This document shows positions 8,931 through 17,949 of a DNA stretch of 64,000 nt, one piece after another. The stretch lies in the NCBI GenBank assembly GCA_023436585.1, contig JAEZIN010000027.1:65229-129228 (forward strand), in the 5' to 3' direction. Source of the stretch: Bacillota bacterium. GTDB taxonomy: Bacteria > Bacillota > Clostridia > Christensenellales > Aristaeellaceae. The first letter of the stretch is position 1; the number at the start of each line of letters is the position of its first letter. Below the pieces are notes generated by a model. That model had not been told where the DNA came from and did no database searches. It worked only from the letters and a program-made list of their open reading frames with translations. A program made the translations under genes and the position numbers.

Positions 8931-9806
8931 TTATCCCTTTACGGCACCGGCCGCAAGGCTTTTTTGCACCTGCCCGCTCATGAAAAGGTAGATGACAAGC
9001 GTAGGCAGCGTAGCTACCACAAGCGCAGCGCCGATGGGGCCCCAATCCGTCTGATACTGGCCGTACATGGACTGGATGCCGGCTGTGAGCGTCTTGAAAG
9101 TATCCTTGCTGATAAACACCTGCGCAAACAGCAATTCATTCCAAGCCTGCAAAAAGGTGAAAATCATAACCGTGGAGACCGCCGGCATAAGCATGGGAAC
9201 GATGATGCGGACAAATATGCCGTATATGCTTGCCCCATCTATGCAGGCCGCTTCCTCCAGTTCCCTGGGGATTGCGTCAATAAAGCCGGATATGATGAGG
9301 ATGCCAAGGGATACGGCAAAGCCGGTATATGGCAGAATCAAAGCCCAGTGGGTGCTGTGAAGCTTGATTTTGCTCAGGATAATGAACAGCGGCAGCAGCG
9401 CGGCATGGATGGGAATCATCAGCCCCAGCATGAAGAAGGCCATCATTGTCTTTTGACCCCGCCACTTCATGCGCGTCAGCGCGTAAGCGGCCATCAGGGA
9501 AAGCAGGCAGGTAAGCAAAATGGTGACGCCCGTGACGATCACACTGTTTAAAAGGTACAAGCCCACCTTGCCGCCCAGGAACGCGCTGGCATAATTGGAG
9601 AAAAGCCATTTGCCGGGGAGGCCGGCGATGTTGCCGCCGAAAATTTCACTGTTGTCCTTGAGGGAAAAGGATAAAAGCCAGTACAAGGGAAACAGGCTGA
9701 TGAATGCCCACAGGATCAGCGCGGCCTGTACGGGGATTCGGCTGAACCGGAACCTGCCCGGCTTTTGTGCATGCTTTGCGGGTATGACCACTTTTTCATA
9801 AATCAT
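8931..9806 (-). CDS. ABC sugar transporter permease, MalG/UgpE-like (291 aa)
   Basis: CUT1 permease with six membrane segments, an EAA loop (EEAACIDGASIYGIFVRI, near residue 187) and the ending GQVQKSLAAGAVKG. The start is the ATG at 9806, preceded by GGGAGGGAAGC; an in-frame TTG at 9824 lies upstream of that ribosome binding site. The sequence is of the MalG/UgpE kind rather than YtcP, so this importer differs in type from the others in the window. It is last in the SBP-permease-permease order and starts 14 bases after the stop of the partner permease. Confidence 0.9.
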   Translation of the reverse strand: MIYEKVVIPAKHAQKPGRFRFSRIPVQAALILWAFISLFPLYWLLSFSLKDNSEIFGGNIAGLPGKWLFSNYASAFLGGKVGLYLLNSVIVTGVTILLTCLLSLMAAYALTRMKWRGQKTMMAFFMLGLMIPIHAALLPLFIILSKIKLHSTHWALILPYTGFAVSLGILIISGFIDAIPRELEEAACIDGASIYGIFVRIIVPMLMPAVSTVMIFTFLQAWNELLFAQVFISKDTFKTLTAGIQSMYGQYQTDWGPIGAALVVATLPTLVIYLFMSGQVQKSLAAGAVKG

Positions 9807-9820
9807 ATGCTTCCCTCCCG

Positions 9821-10699
9821 TCAAGCCTTTACCCTAAAAAGGCGCCGGATGAGCAGGGTCAGGATCATGCATTCCGCCACGATGAACATGGCCATGGAAC
9901 TGCCATACCCATACTGGTTCTTTAGGAAAATGGTCCTGTACATCAGTGTGGTGGGCACCTCGCTGGCGCCGCTGGGCCCGCCGCCCGTAAGCACGTAAAT
10001 CAGATCGAATATCTTCAGGGAACCGATCAGGGAAAACGTGGCGCTCACCTTCAGCATGGGTCGGATCATGGGGATGGTAACAGCCGTGGCTGTGCGAAAG
10101 GACGATGCGCCGTCTATTTTGGCGGCCTCGAACAATTTGCCCGGGATGGATTTGATGGCGCCGTACATCAGCAGCATATGGTAGCCCACGTATTGCCACA
10201 GGATGGGCACAAAGGTGGCGCCAAGTGCCGTCGTTTTATCCCCCAGCCAGGTCCGCGTCCAGCCCTCCAGGCCCACGGCTCGTAAAAAAGTATTCAGCAA
10301 ACCGTAATTCGGATTGTACACCTTCATCCATAGCTGGCCGATGACCACGGTGGATATGATGACCGGTATAAAAAAAGCACTACGGTAGAAATTTTCAAAC
10401 TTGACGCCCGAGGATATGATAATGGCCAGCAGCAGGGATATGGGAAGCTGTACCAACAGGGAAATGCCGGCATACAGAAAGGAATGGCCGGCGGATGCCC
10501 AGAACTTGCTGGTTTTTGCAAAAAAAAGCTTGCCGTAATTCTCGAGCCCCACAAAGCTGCCTGTGCCGATGCCGTCCCAATTCAGCATGCTGTAATACAT
10601 GGAAATACCGATGGGGATGATGACTACGCAAATAAACAGCAAAAGCGCGGGCAATAGAAAAAGGCAGATTGCCTTTTTGTCGGAAAGCACTCTTTCCAT
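9821..10699 (-). CDS. ABC sugar transporter permease, MalF/UgpA-like (292 aa)
   Basis: Membrane component that pairs with the permease downstream. The first membrane segment is at about residues 11-32, there are five more segments, and the EAA loop reads FEAAKIDGASSFRTATAVTIP. The start is the ATG at 10699, after AAAGGAGGAAAGCG; the open frame continues upstream to 10795 but that part lies in the structured intercistronic region. The MalF-like length of about 290 residues, without the large extracytoplasmic insertion of enteric MalF, is normal for Firmicutes. Confidence 0.9.
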   Translation of the reverse strand: MERVLSDKKAICLFLLPALLLFICVVIIPIGISMYYSMLNWDGIGTGSFVGLENYGKLFFAKTSKFWASAGHSFLYAGISLLVQLPISLLLAIIISSGVKFENFYRSAFFIPVIISTVVIGQLWMKVYNPNYGLLNTFLRAVGLEGWTRTWLGDKTTALGATFVPILWQYVGYHMLLMYGAIKSIPGKLFEAAKIDGASSFRTATAVTIPMIRPMLKVSATFSLIGSLKIFDLIYVLTGGGPSGASEVPTTLMYRTIFLKNQYGYGSSMAMFIVAECMILTLLIRRLFRVKA

Positions 10700-10730
10700 G
10701 CGCTTTCCTCCTTTCACAATAAAGCAAAGC

Positions 10731-10831
10731 AGGCTGCCGCGCCTATAAAACCGCGCCATGGTACTTAAACCAGGTTTATGAATGGCATGCGCCATATAAA
10801 CCAGTGCGGCTTTCTTTACGCGCGGCAGCCT
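10731..10831 (-). repeat. Nested inverted repeats between binding protein and permease genes
   Basis: AGGCTGCCGCGC (10731-10742) is the exact reverse complement of GCGCGGCAGCCT (10820-10831). Inside this 12-bp outer stem is a second one: GGTTTAT (10773-10779) pairs with ATAAACC (10796-10802), and ATGGC with GCCAT, around an ATGC loop. The structure fills the 144-base gap between the binding-protein stop and the permease start. It would form in the mRNA of the minus-strand operon, and probably sets the ratio of binding protein to permease. Confidence 0.7.
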
Positions 10832-10843
10832 TTTGCCGCTTGA

Positions 10844-12118
10844 TTATTCCATCATCGTCTGCAACGCTTCGCAGTATTCATCCGCTGTCAGGTCACCGGC
10901 CAGCATTTCCTGTACGGTATCCATCAGGAACTCGGAATCCTCGCCTTCCAGCGCGGTGTTGCCCCAGAGCAGGAAGTTGGCGGCGTTGCTGGTAAGGGCT
11001 ACGATGGATTTGATCAGGGGATCGATTTGGGATTCGTCTACATCAAGCTTCCAGGTGGGCATGCCGGCCCCTGCCAGGTAAGCATTTTTGGAATGGTTTT
11101 CGGCAAGGAACTGGCACAGCAAGACGGCGGCTTCCACATTTTTCGTATTGGCGCTGACGCAGAATTGTTCGGCCGCGCCGCCCATGAAGTCATTGATGCC
11201 GCCTTTTCCGCCTTCGATCACCGGGAAGGCTACCGCCTTGATCTTGCCCTTGACCTTGGAGGTATCGGCCTGGCAGTTGCTGGCTGTCCAGTTGCCGTTG
11301 ACGTACATGGCGACCTCACCGTTAAAGAAGGGCACCTCGGATTCATCGCGGGTAAGCGCCACAGCACCTTCGGGGAAAGCGCCGGCCTTGATCAATTCAT
11401 CAAACTTCTGCGCCGCCAGCTTCATGCCGTCGGAGACGAAGCTGCCGTTTTCCGTCTTGTAGAAAGCATCAAAGCTGTCCTGATATCCGGCGGCCCGCAA
11501 TGTGATCAGATCAGTGTACATGCAGGTGGGCCAGCGGTCCTTGCCGCCGGTGGTCATGGGGGTGACGCCGGCATCCTTGAAGGTCTTGACAGCGGTCATG
11601 AGCTCCGACCAGGTTTCGGGAATTTTCACATTATACTTTTCAAACAGCTCTGTGTTGCAGTAAAGCACGGAGCAGGCAAGGGTATAGGGCAAGCCGTACA
11701 CCTTGCCGTCAAACGTCATGTTGGAAAGCGTGCCTTCCACAACGCGGTCCCACACATCCTGGGCGACGTAATCGTTCAGGGGCAGTACCTTACCGGCATC
11801 CACAAAGGATTTCAGCAGGCCGCCCGCGTTATAGTAGAAAACGTCGGGCGCTTCGTTGGCGGCTACCGCGGTCTTGATCTTTGTTTTGTAAGCTTCCGCT
11901 TCGTTCATGTCCAGCTCCACATGGATCCAGGGATAGGCCGTTTTGAACTCCTCCAGTGTTTTCAAAAAGGGCGCCTTGTTGCTTTCGCTGTCGGAGGACC
12001 AGATGGACCAGAGCGTCAGCGTCACTTCTTCGTGCGTTTCCGCCGTTGCGGGCACCATGGCCAGAAGGATCAAAAGCGCGATGCACAGGGAAAGGCCTTT
12101 TTTGAGCATGCGGTTCAT
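10844..12118 (-). CDS. ABC sugar transporter, extracellular solute-binding protein (family 1, 424 aa)
   Basis: MalE/UgpB-length binding protein for the MalFG-like permeases that follow. Residues 1-27 form a signal peptide (MNRMLKKGLSLCIALLILLAMVPATAE is 27 residues in all) with a probable cut after TAE or ATA and no lipobox cysteine at the cut region. The mature part starts with VTLTLWSIW, typical of the family. The ATG at 12118 follows TAAGGAGGCAGTCTC. It lies 112 bases downstream of the YesN regulator gene on the same strand, so the HK-RR pair and this importer may be co-transcribed. Confidence 0.9.
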   Translation of the reverse strand: MNRMLKKGLSLCIALLILLAMVPATAETHEEVTLTLWSIWSSDSESNKAPFLKTLEEFKTAYPWIHVELDMNEAEAYKTKIKTAVAANEAPDVFYYNAGGLLKSFVDAGKVLPLNDYVAQDVWDRVVEGTLSNMTFDGKVYGLPYTLACSVLYCNTELFEKYNVKIPETWSELMTAVKTFKDAGVTPMTTGGKDRWPTCMYTDLITLRAAGYQDSFDAFYKTENGSFVSDGMKLAAQKFDELIKAGAFPEGAVALTRDESEVPFFNGEVAMYVNGNWTASNCQADTSKVKGKIKAVAFPVIEGGKGGINDFMGGAAEQFCVSANTKNVEAAVLLCQFLAENHSKNAYLAGAGMPTWKLDVDESQIDPLIKSIVALTSNAANFLLWGNTALEGEDSEFLMDTVQEMLAGDLTADEYCEALQTMME

Positions 12119-12230
12119 GAGACTGCCTCCTTATATTGTTCGAATGGCCTGATGTCACAGGCTTTTCTTCAGTCTAAAGTAAAACCGCGCGAAAGAGAAC
12201 CGGCGCTATTGACCGAAATTTCCATTTTTT

Positions 12231-12983
12231 TTACCTTTGACTGGAAACGTTTCCTTGGCGGAGGGCTCTTTTGCGGAATTCCGCCAGGGTAAGGCCGTAA
12301 TACCGCTTGAAGCATACCCCGAAATACTTCGCATCCGGAATACCAACCTTTTCTCCTGTTTCATAGCTGCGCAAGCCTTCGTTTGCCAGCAGGCGGGCGG
12401 CCTCCTCCATGCGAAGGCCGGTCAGATATTCCACGAAGGTTTTGCCCGTATCCTGTTTGAAAGCCCGGCTCAGATAGGATGGATTGATGAAAAAGCGGTC
12501 TGCGACGCTTTGCAGCGTGAGGTCCGGGCTGCGGAAGCCTTCCTGAAGGAAAGTCAATACCTCGCGTATGCTTAAGCGGCTATGGGACAGCAGCAGCGAC
12601 TCCGGTCTGATTTTTTTCAGTATGTCGCGCATCACCTGGGTCAGCTGGTCCTCGTTGATGGGCTTGAGCAGATAATCCGTCACACCAAGCCGGATGCATT
12701 GCTGGGCATAGGCAAAGGTATCGTGACCGCTGATGATGACAATGGAAAGCCCCGGCTTGCGGCGTTTCAGCTCAGCCGCCAGGTCGATGCCGCTCATGCC
12801 GGGCATGCATATGTCCAGGCAAATAATGTCCGGGTCAAGCTCCCCGGCCATTGCGAGCGCTTCCTGCGCGTTCCCCGCTTCCCCGGCGATTTCAATGCCC
12901 AGCGCCTGCCAGTCGATGCAATTGCAAATCAAGGTTCTTACCAGAGGTTCGTCGTCCACGCACAACATGCGAACGGGATTCAT
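12231..12983 (-). CDS. Short YesN-type response regulator, REC plus AraC-type DNA-binding domain (250 aa)
   Basis: Compact regulator: a receiver domain (D10-D11, acceptor D57 in CLDICMPGMSG, LKPIN lysine) joined by a short linker to an AraC-type domain (about 142-245; SVADRFFINPSYLSRAF). It lacks the long middle region of classical YesN. The start codon overlaps the kinase stop as ATGA (12980-12983), so expression is translationally coupled. It probably activates the importer immediately downstream. A near-perfect dyad GGAAACGTTTCC (12242-12253) lies within its last codons. Confidence 0.88.
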   Translation of the reverse strand: MNPVRMLCVDDEPLVRTLICNCIDWQALGIEIAGEAGNAQEALAMAGELDPDIICLDICMPGMSGIDLAAELKRRKPGLSIVIISGHDTFAYAQQCIRLGVTDYLLKPINEDQLTQVMRDILKKIRPESLLLSHSRLSIREVLTFLQEGFRSPDLTLQSVADRFFINPSYLSRAFKQDTGKTFVEYLTGLRMEEAARLLANEGLRSYETGEKVGIPDAKYFGVCFKRYYGLTLAEFRKRALRQGNVSSQR

Positions 12984-14752
12984 GCCTGCTCACCGTCCTT
13001 TTTGCGGATGGTAATGGTGATTTTTGTGCCGCAGCCCTGCACGCTTTCAATGGCTACGGGCTGGCTTTCCCCATAAAAGAAGCGAAGCCTGTCAATGGTT
13101 CCCCGAAGGCCAAAGCGGCTTTCCTCTTCCGGCGGGTCGGCCTGCAAGGCGCTTATGGATGCTTCCTGCGAAATGCCTGCCCCATTATCCTCAACGGATA
13201 AATAGATGTTGCAGGAATCCTGCCAGGCTTTGATTTGGATCCTGCCCCGGTTGCCCGAAGAGCGAAGGCCGTGATACAGCGCGTTTTCCACCAAAGGCTG
13301 CAGCACCAGCTTGGGGATGGGCGTTTTGCAAACCGCTTCATCCACGTCAAAGGATGTGGTGATATCGCCGTAGCGCACGCTCTGGATGGCCATATAGCTT
13401 TTGACCATGCTGATTTCTTCCCCGATGGTGATGATGCTTTTGCCGTTGTGGATGCTGTTGCGGTAAAATTCGCCCAGGGAGCGCAGCAGGTCGTTCACCT
13501 CTTTTGTTCTGCCTGAGAGCGCCAGGGCCCGTAATGTATCGATGGTATTGTACAGAAAATGCGGGTTGATCTGCGCCTGAAGAGCATGGAACTCTGCCTG
13601 GCGCTTTCGTTCGCTTTCCCTGCGTATGCTTGTAAAAAGCGTCTCAATCTGGTCCACCATGCTGTTGTAGGCGGATGTAAGCTTTCCGATTTCATCCTGG
13701 CTCCGGCGTTGGGGAAGGCGCGCGGGATGGTCGCCTGCCGACAGGCGCATGCCTTCCGCCATCTGGTGCAGGGGCCTTGCCACCATCCTGGTGATCATCA
13801 GTGTGGCGATGAATATCACTGGAACGATCAATAATAGCAGAAGCCAGAAAACATATTCCATGCCTGCCAGCGTTCGAATGGAGCTGGTGTAGGGTATGGC
13901 TGTGATTACATGCCACCCGGCATTGCGAAGCCTGGCGGATGAATATACGTAGTGAACCTTGCCGTCGGCCGGCAGGCTGATGGGGCTGTCGGCCTGAAGC
14001 AGCTTTGTTTGTTGTTCTTTAGTCAATGCGGACAGTATACCCGCGTCGGAGGTGAGCAGAGGCCGGCCGCTCTCTTCCACAACGGTGACCTGAAGGTCCG
14101 TGTTCAGTTTCGCATCTTCAAAGCACGCTGTAATGAAGCTTTCCCGGAGGTTCAGCATCAGCGTGCCCAGCAGCTGGGACTGCTCGTTCAGGTTATAGAT
14201 ATTGCGTACCATGGAAATCACGTTTTCCTTGCCGTACATGGCATGGTCCTCGCCGCAGTTCAATAGGAGCATGTAATAGCCCTTTTGCTTTATGAGCGTT
14301 GGATACCAGGCCGCGTTCTCCACCTTGGAAAAGCTGAACCGCTGAAGCGTATAATTGTCCACGCCATACCTTTGCCCGGATGTATCAAACAGGTAAAGCG
14401 CCGCCGTGTGGGGCTGCAGGTTGGCCGCGCTGCTTAGCAGCGTGCGAAGCGTGCGCATGACCCTTGGGGCATCAAAGCTTTCCTTCCTGATTAGAATGCC
14501 TTGTATGTTGTCGTTGGAAAGGAGCATTTTGGAGACATAGTTCAGGTTTTCGATCATGGCATCGATGCTGCCGGCAATCAGCTGCGCATTTTGCCTGGCG
14601 ATATTGTCAAACTCCTCATACCGCAAATGCTCATGCTCTGTCTGAAAAAGCACATACGTGATCAGTATGGAGACAACGAGCACAATGGCGAACAAGCCAA
14701 TGATCTTCATGGACAGGCTGCAGTTCCGGAACCGTCCGATCAGTGTTCTCAT
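12980..14752 (-). CDS. YesM-type sensor histidine kinase (590 aa)
   Basis: Membrane sensor kinase with an N-terminal membrane segment (about 14-36), a Cache-like extracytoplasmic region of about 240 residues, a second membrane segment (near 282-305), a HAMP region, the His box (NPHFLYNTIDTLRALAL) and an HATPase domain with VENALYHG and DNGAGIS. The preferred start is the ATG at 14752, with GGAGGAACAA in front; an in-frame ATG at 14764 lacks such a site. It begins 17 bases after the deacetylase stop and overlaps its response regulator by 4 bases, so deacetylase-kinase-regulator likely share a transcript. Confidence 0.9.
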   Translation of the reverse strand: MRTLIGRFRNCSLSMKIIGLFAIVLVVSILITYVLFQTEHEHLRYEEFDNIARQNAQLIAGSIDAMIENLNYVSKMLLSNDNIQGILIRKESFDAPRVMRTLRTLLSSAANLQPHTAALYLFDTSGQRYGVDNYTLQRFSFSKVENAAWYPTLIKQKGYYMLLLNCGEDHAMYGKENVISMVRNIYNLNEQSQLLGTLMLNLRESFITACFEDAKLNTDLQVTVVEESGRPLLTSDAGILSALTKEQQTKLLQADSPISLPADGKVHYVYSSARLRNAGWHVITAIPYTSSIRTLAGMEYVFWLLLLLIVPVIFIATLMITRMVARPLHQMAEGMRLSAGDHPARLPQRRSQDEIGKLTSAYNSMVDQIETLFTSIRRESERKRQAEFHALQAQINPHFLYNTIDTLRALALSGRTKEVNDLLRSLGEFYRNSIHNGKSIITIGEEISMVKSYMAIQSVRYGDITTSFDVDEAVCKTPIPKLVLQPLVENALYHGLRSSGNRGRIQIKAWQDSCNIYLSVEDNGAGISQEASISALQADPPEEESRFGLRGTIDRLRFFYGESQPVAIESVQGCGTKITITIRKKDGEQA

Positions 14753-14769
14753 TTGTTCCTCCATCCTTT

Positions 14770-15468
14770 TCAGCGGCAGAAATCCGGGTTCTCAAACACA
14801 ACGCCTATTTTAAGAAGGCGCCGGATCAGTGTTTTGAAATATCCGGGGCATTTTGCTTCGGTTTCCGGGTGGTCATGAATCAAGATGATCTGCAGGGAGC
14901 CGCTGTCCTGAAGCGATCCCCCCTGAAGCGGGTGGGGGTCTTCCATATGTCTGTATATATGATTCAGGGTGAATTCCTCTTCATTGTGCATGCGGTACTC
15001 CTTAAGATCAAAGGTCCAGAATACATCCATATCCTGCCGAAGGCCGTTTTCCCGGTACCACGGATAGGTGACGCCGCTGTCTTCAAGGCGGCTGAAGCCC
15101 TGGTCCATCAAATACTGCTGGAGCATAGGCGCATGCTTGCCTCCCTTGTCGCCGTAGGGGAAGCGGAAAAGCTTGTGGCTGCGCGCTATGCCGGCATCCT
15201 GATACAGCCTATTTAGCAATGCCTCCTGCTTTTCAATTTCTGCCACGCATTGCGCAAAGGACAAATCCGAAAAGTGCGGATGCGAGTAGGAATGGTTTCC
15301 AGCAACCGCCCCCATTTGAAGCGCTTTGATTCCCTGCTCATAAGCGCTTTCCAGCCGCTCGCCCCAGAAGAACATGAGGGGGGAAATATGAAGACTGTTC
15401 AAAAACGCCACGTATCGCACTGTGTTGGATGACGCGCCGTCGTCCATGGTCAATATGGCTCTTGTCAT
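14770..15468 (-). CDS. Polysaccharide deacetylase family protein (NodB/CE4-like, 232 aa)
   Basis: Metal-dependent deacetylase fold. The catalytic/metal motif TMDDG (D9, D10) opens the protein, followed by the zinc-binding HSYSH (H59, H63), the RFPYGD segment (near 112) and the late LIHDH motif. The start is the ATG at 15468, after CGGAGGCCGGCT; an upstream ATG at 15504 has no such site. No signal peptide is present, so it should act in the cytoplasm. In this context deacetylation of imported acetylated xylo-oligosaccharides is a reasonable inference; chitin-oligosaccharide substrates cannot be excluded. Confidence 0.8.
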   Translation of the reverse strand: MTRAILTMDDGASSNTVRYVAFLNSLHISPLMFFWGERLESAYEQGIKALQMGAVAGNHSYSHPHFSDLSFAQCVAEIEKQEALLNRLYQDAGIARSHKLFRFPYGDKGGKHAPMLQQYLMDQGFSRLEDSGVTYPWYRENGLRQDMDVFWTFDLKEYRMHNEEEFTLNHIYRHMEDPHPLQGGSLQDSGSLQIILIHDHPETEAKCPGYFKTLIRRLLKIGVVFENPDFCR

Positions 15469-15987
15469 AGCCGGCCTCCGATATCTTTTGTACACGAAAT
15501 GCATGAAACGAACCTAACCCAAGCATACCACGTGTTCTACATTTTTTGTTTCGTTCCTTCTTTCTGCATCAATTGAAAACAAGGCTTTGGTTTGTTTATT
15601 GGCTTTCCCAGGTTTTTCGGTCATCCAGTGCCGGACATCCATGTACCTTTGATGGGGATAAATTGCAGAGTATAGACAGGCGTATCGTTCTGTGCCGACA
15701 GTATTGCCGGCGTTTTTTTGGCAATAGTGTCGGCTATCGTTCATCCCATGGCTATTGAGTACACTTGGCCTTTCAGACGAGTTGGACAAAGTTTTGTACA
15801 TAAACAATAGGTTTTCCTGAATGTGAAGTGAAGAATCTTTAAAAAGTACAAATCTTCTTCAATGGCTCCATTTTCAAACCGAAGGACGGATGCTATATTT
15901 ATATTACAACAACGGGTACGAAACATAAAAATATAGCATCCTTACGCCTGGTGAATTTGAATAAAAAATAGATCGGAATGTGATTAA
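15469..15987. promoter_or_regulatory. Divergent intergenic region between deacetylase and GH67 genes
   Basis: About 520 bases without a convincing gene; short frames on both strands lack ribosome binding sites and are AT-rich. It must hold the promoters for the deacetylase-kinase-regulator transcript (minus) and the alpha-glucuronidase operon (plus). A weak plus-strand promoter is TTTTCA (15871-15876), 17 bases, TATATT (15894-15899). Confidence 0.5.
15888..15941. repeat. 13-bp perfect inverted repeat upstream of the alpha-glucuronidase gene
   Basis: GGATGCTATATTT (15888-15900) and AAATATAGCATCC (15929-15941) are exact reverse complements separated by 28 bases. The left arm covers the putative -10 element. 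It is either an operator pair for a dimeric regulator (arm centres are about 41 bases apart) or a 5' leader hairpin. It lies 46 bases before the alpha-glucuronidase start. Confidence 0.65.
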
Positions 15988-17937
15988 TTGCTAACGAATT
16001 GCACGTATCGTGAATATGCCGCATGGCTTCAAACCGGCGCCGCTGCCGCTATTCCGCCCATGATATTAAAAGGGCCGGACGATGCCGCCTTTGCAATGGC
16101 GGAGTGCCAGGCGGGGCTTGACAGACTGTCTTGTGGTGAAAGGAGAAACGGTGGCGCGGCGTATACGCTGGATTTTTCATTGGATAGCGCCATGGCTCCC
16201 GAATCCTACAGGCTGGAAGGGTCATCTGTAGGCCTTACGTTGCAAGCGGCGGATGCGAGCGGCTGGCTTTATGGGGTGTATGAGCTGTTAAGGCGTCTGA
16301 CAGCGGGCGAAGATCCGGCCAGCATTGTCTTTGAATCAGCCCCGGCAGTGAAAAGGCGTGTATTGAATCATTGGGACAACATAAACGGTACCGTAGAGCG
16401 CGGCTATAGCGGGCATTCCCTGTTTTTTAAAGATGGAACACTAAGCTACGACGCGGACCGGATCAGGGATTACGCAAGGCTGCTGGCATCGGTTGGCATC
16501 AATGAGATCGCCATCAACAACGTGAATGTGACCGAGCAAAGCGCCAAATTGGTCACGGAGGAGATGCTGCCCAAGGTAGCCAGGCTGGCCGGCATTTTCC
16601 GCCCCTTCGGGATACGGCTGATACTGGCGGTGCATTTTGAGGGCCCCAATCTGCTTGGAAAGCTGCAAACCGCCGACCCGATGGATGAAGGCGTCGCGGC
16701 GTGGTGGAGGGATACGGTCGATCTTGTCTACCGGTACATCCCCGACCTGGCGGGCTTTCTGGTAAAGGCAGATTCTGAGTTCCGGGGCGGTCCCGCCGCC
16801 TTTGGCAGGACACAGGCCGACGGGGCCAATGTAATCGCCCGCGCCTTGAAGCCCCATCAGGGGACCATCTACTGGCGCTGCTTTGTGTACAACTGCAACC
16901 AGGATTGGCGCGACGTAAAGACTGACCGGCCCAAGGCGGCGTACGACCACTTTTTCCCGCTGGACGGCGAGTTCCTTCCCAATGTGGTGCTGCAGATCAA
17001 GTACGGCCCTTCCGATTTTCAGGTAAGGGAGCCCAATTCCCCGCTGCTGGGCGCCATGACACAAACGCGGCAGGCCATGGAATTCCAGGTGACGCAGGAG
17101 TACACGGGCCAGCAGATCGATTTGTACGCGCTGGCTGTGCAGTGGGAAGAGATCCTGGACACGCCCGTATCGGATACCCGCCTGACACGGTCCCTGATCG
17201 GCAGGGAAGTGGATACCATGGCGGCGGTGTCCAACGCGGGCGATGATGAAAACTGGACAGGGCACACCTTGGCGCAGGCCAACCTGTACGCCTTCGGGCG
17301 GATGGCATGGGACCCGAAGCTTACCGCCCGGCAGGTGATTAGGGAGTGGGCGGTGCAAACCTTCGGAAGCGATCCTAATGTGATTGAGCCGCTTACCGCC
17401 ATGATGCTGTCTTCCCGCTCCGTATATGAAAAGTACAACGCGCCTCTTGGCATCGGCTGGATGGTGGCGGTGGGCAGGCATTACGGCCCCAGCGTGGACG
17501 GCTACGAGTACATGAAATGGGGCACTTACCACCGGGCAGACCACACGGCCATCGGCGTGGACAGGACGCAAGCCGGTACGGGATATACATCACAGTATCA
17601 TCCCAGCCTGGAAGCGCTGTACAGCAACAAGGAAACCTGCCCGGAGGAGCTGCTGCTTTTCTTCCACAGGCTGCCCTATGATTACCGCTTAAAAAGCGGG
17701 AAGACGCTGATTCAGCATATTTACGACACGCATTTTGAGGGCGTGGAGGATGTTCAGGGCTTCATCGCCACCTGGGAGTCGCTGAAGGGGCTGCTCCCGG
17801 CCAGCGCTTACGAATCTGTTCTTGCAAAGCTTGCCATGCAATTGGAAAACGCCCGGGAATGGAGGGATGTGGTGAACACATACTTCCTTAGAAAGACAGG
17901 GATCAAGGACGAAAAGGGCAGGCATATCTATGAATAG
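15988..17937 (+). CDS. aguA: Alpha-glucuronidase, GH67 (649 aa)
   Basis: Removes (4-O-methyl)glucuronic acid from the non-reducing end of aldouronic acids derived from glucuronoxylan; cytoplasmic, with no signal peptide. Family landmarks are all present: NHWDNINGTVERGY (127-140), the acid residue E264 in VKADSEFRGGP, and the two base residues D343 (GPSDFQVREP) and E371 (EFQVTQEYTG). These correspond to the known GH67 triad. The length is slightly below the usual 670-720. The start is a TTG at 15988 with only a weak GGAATG upstream, and no alternative in-frame ATG precedes conserved sequence. It opens an operon with two permeases and a binding protein, as in the Paenibacillus aldouronate cluster. 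Confidence 0.95.
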   Translation: MLTNCTYREYAAWLQTGAAAAIPPMILKGPDDAAFAMAECQAGLDRLSCGERRNGGAAYTLDFSLDSAMAPESYRLEGSSVGLTLQAADASGWLYGVYELLRRLTAGEDPASIVFESAPAVKRRVLNHWDNINGTVERGYSGHSLFFKDGTLSYDADRIRDYARLLASVGINEIAINNVNVTEQSAKLVTEEMLPKVARLAGIFRPFGIRLILAVHFEGPNLLGKLQTADPMDEGVAAWWRDTVDLVYRYIPDLAGFLVKADSEFRGGPAAFGRTQADGANVIARALKPHQGTIYWRCFVYNCNQDWRDVKTDRPKAAYDHFFPLDGEFLPNVVLQIKYGPSDFQVREPNSPLLGAMTQTRQAMEFQVTQEYTGQQIDLYALAVQWEEILDTPVSDTRLTRSLIGREVDTMAAVSNAGDDENWTGHTLAQANLYAFGRMAWDPKLTARQVIREWAVQTFGSDPNVIEPLTAMMLSSRSVYEKYNAPLGIGWMVAVGRHYGPSVDGYEYMKWGTYHRADHTAIGVDRTQAGTGYTSQYHPSLEALYSNKETCPEELLLFFHRLPYDYRLKSGKTLIQHIYDTHFEGVEDVQGFIATWESLKGLLPASAYESVLAKLAMQLENAREWRDVVNTYFLRKTGIKDEKGRHIYE

Positions 17938-17949
17938 GGAGGTGTATGG

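Noticed and set aside
12240..12253. GGAAACGTTTCC dyad resembling a catabolite-repression (cre) or LacI site
   Set aside because: It lies in the last codons of a response regulator and is one base off the cre pattern; position does not fit control of any promoter I can see.
15505..15926. Frames of 60-97 codons on both strands in the deacetylase/GH67 gap
   Set aside because: No ribosome binding site, biased composition and no recognisable protein features.
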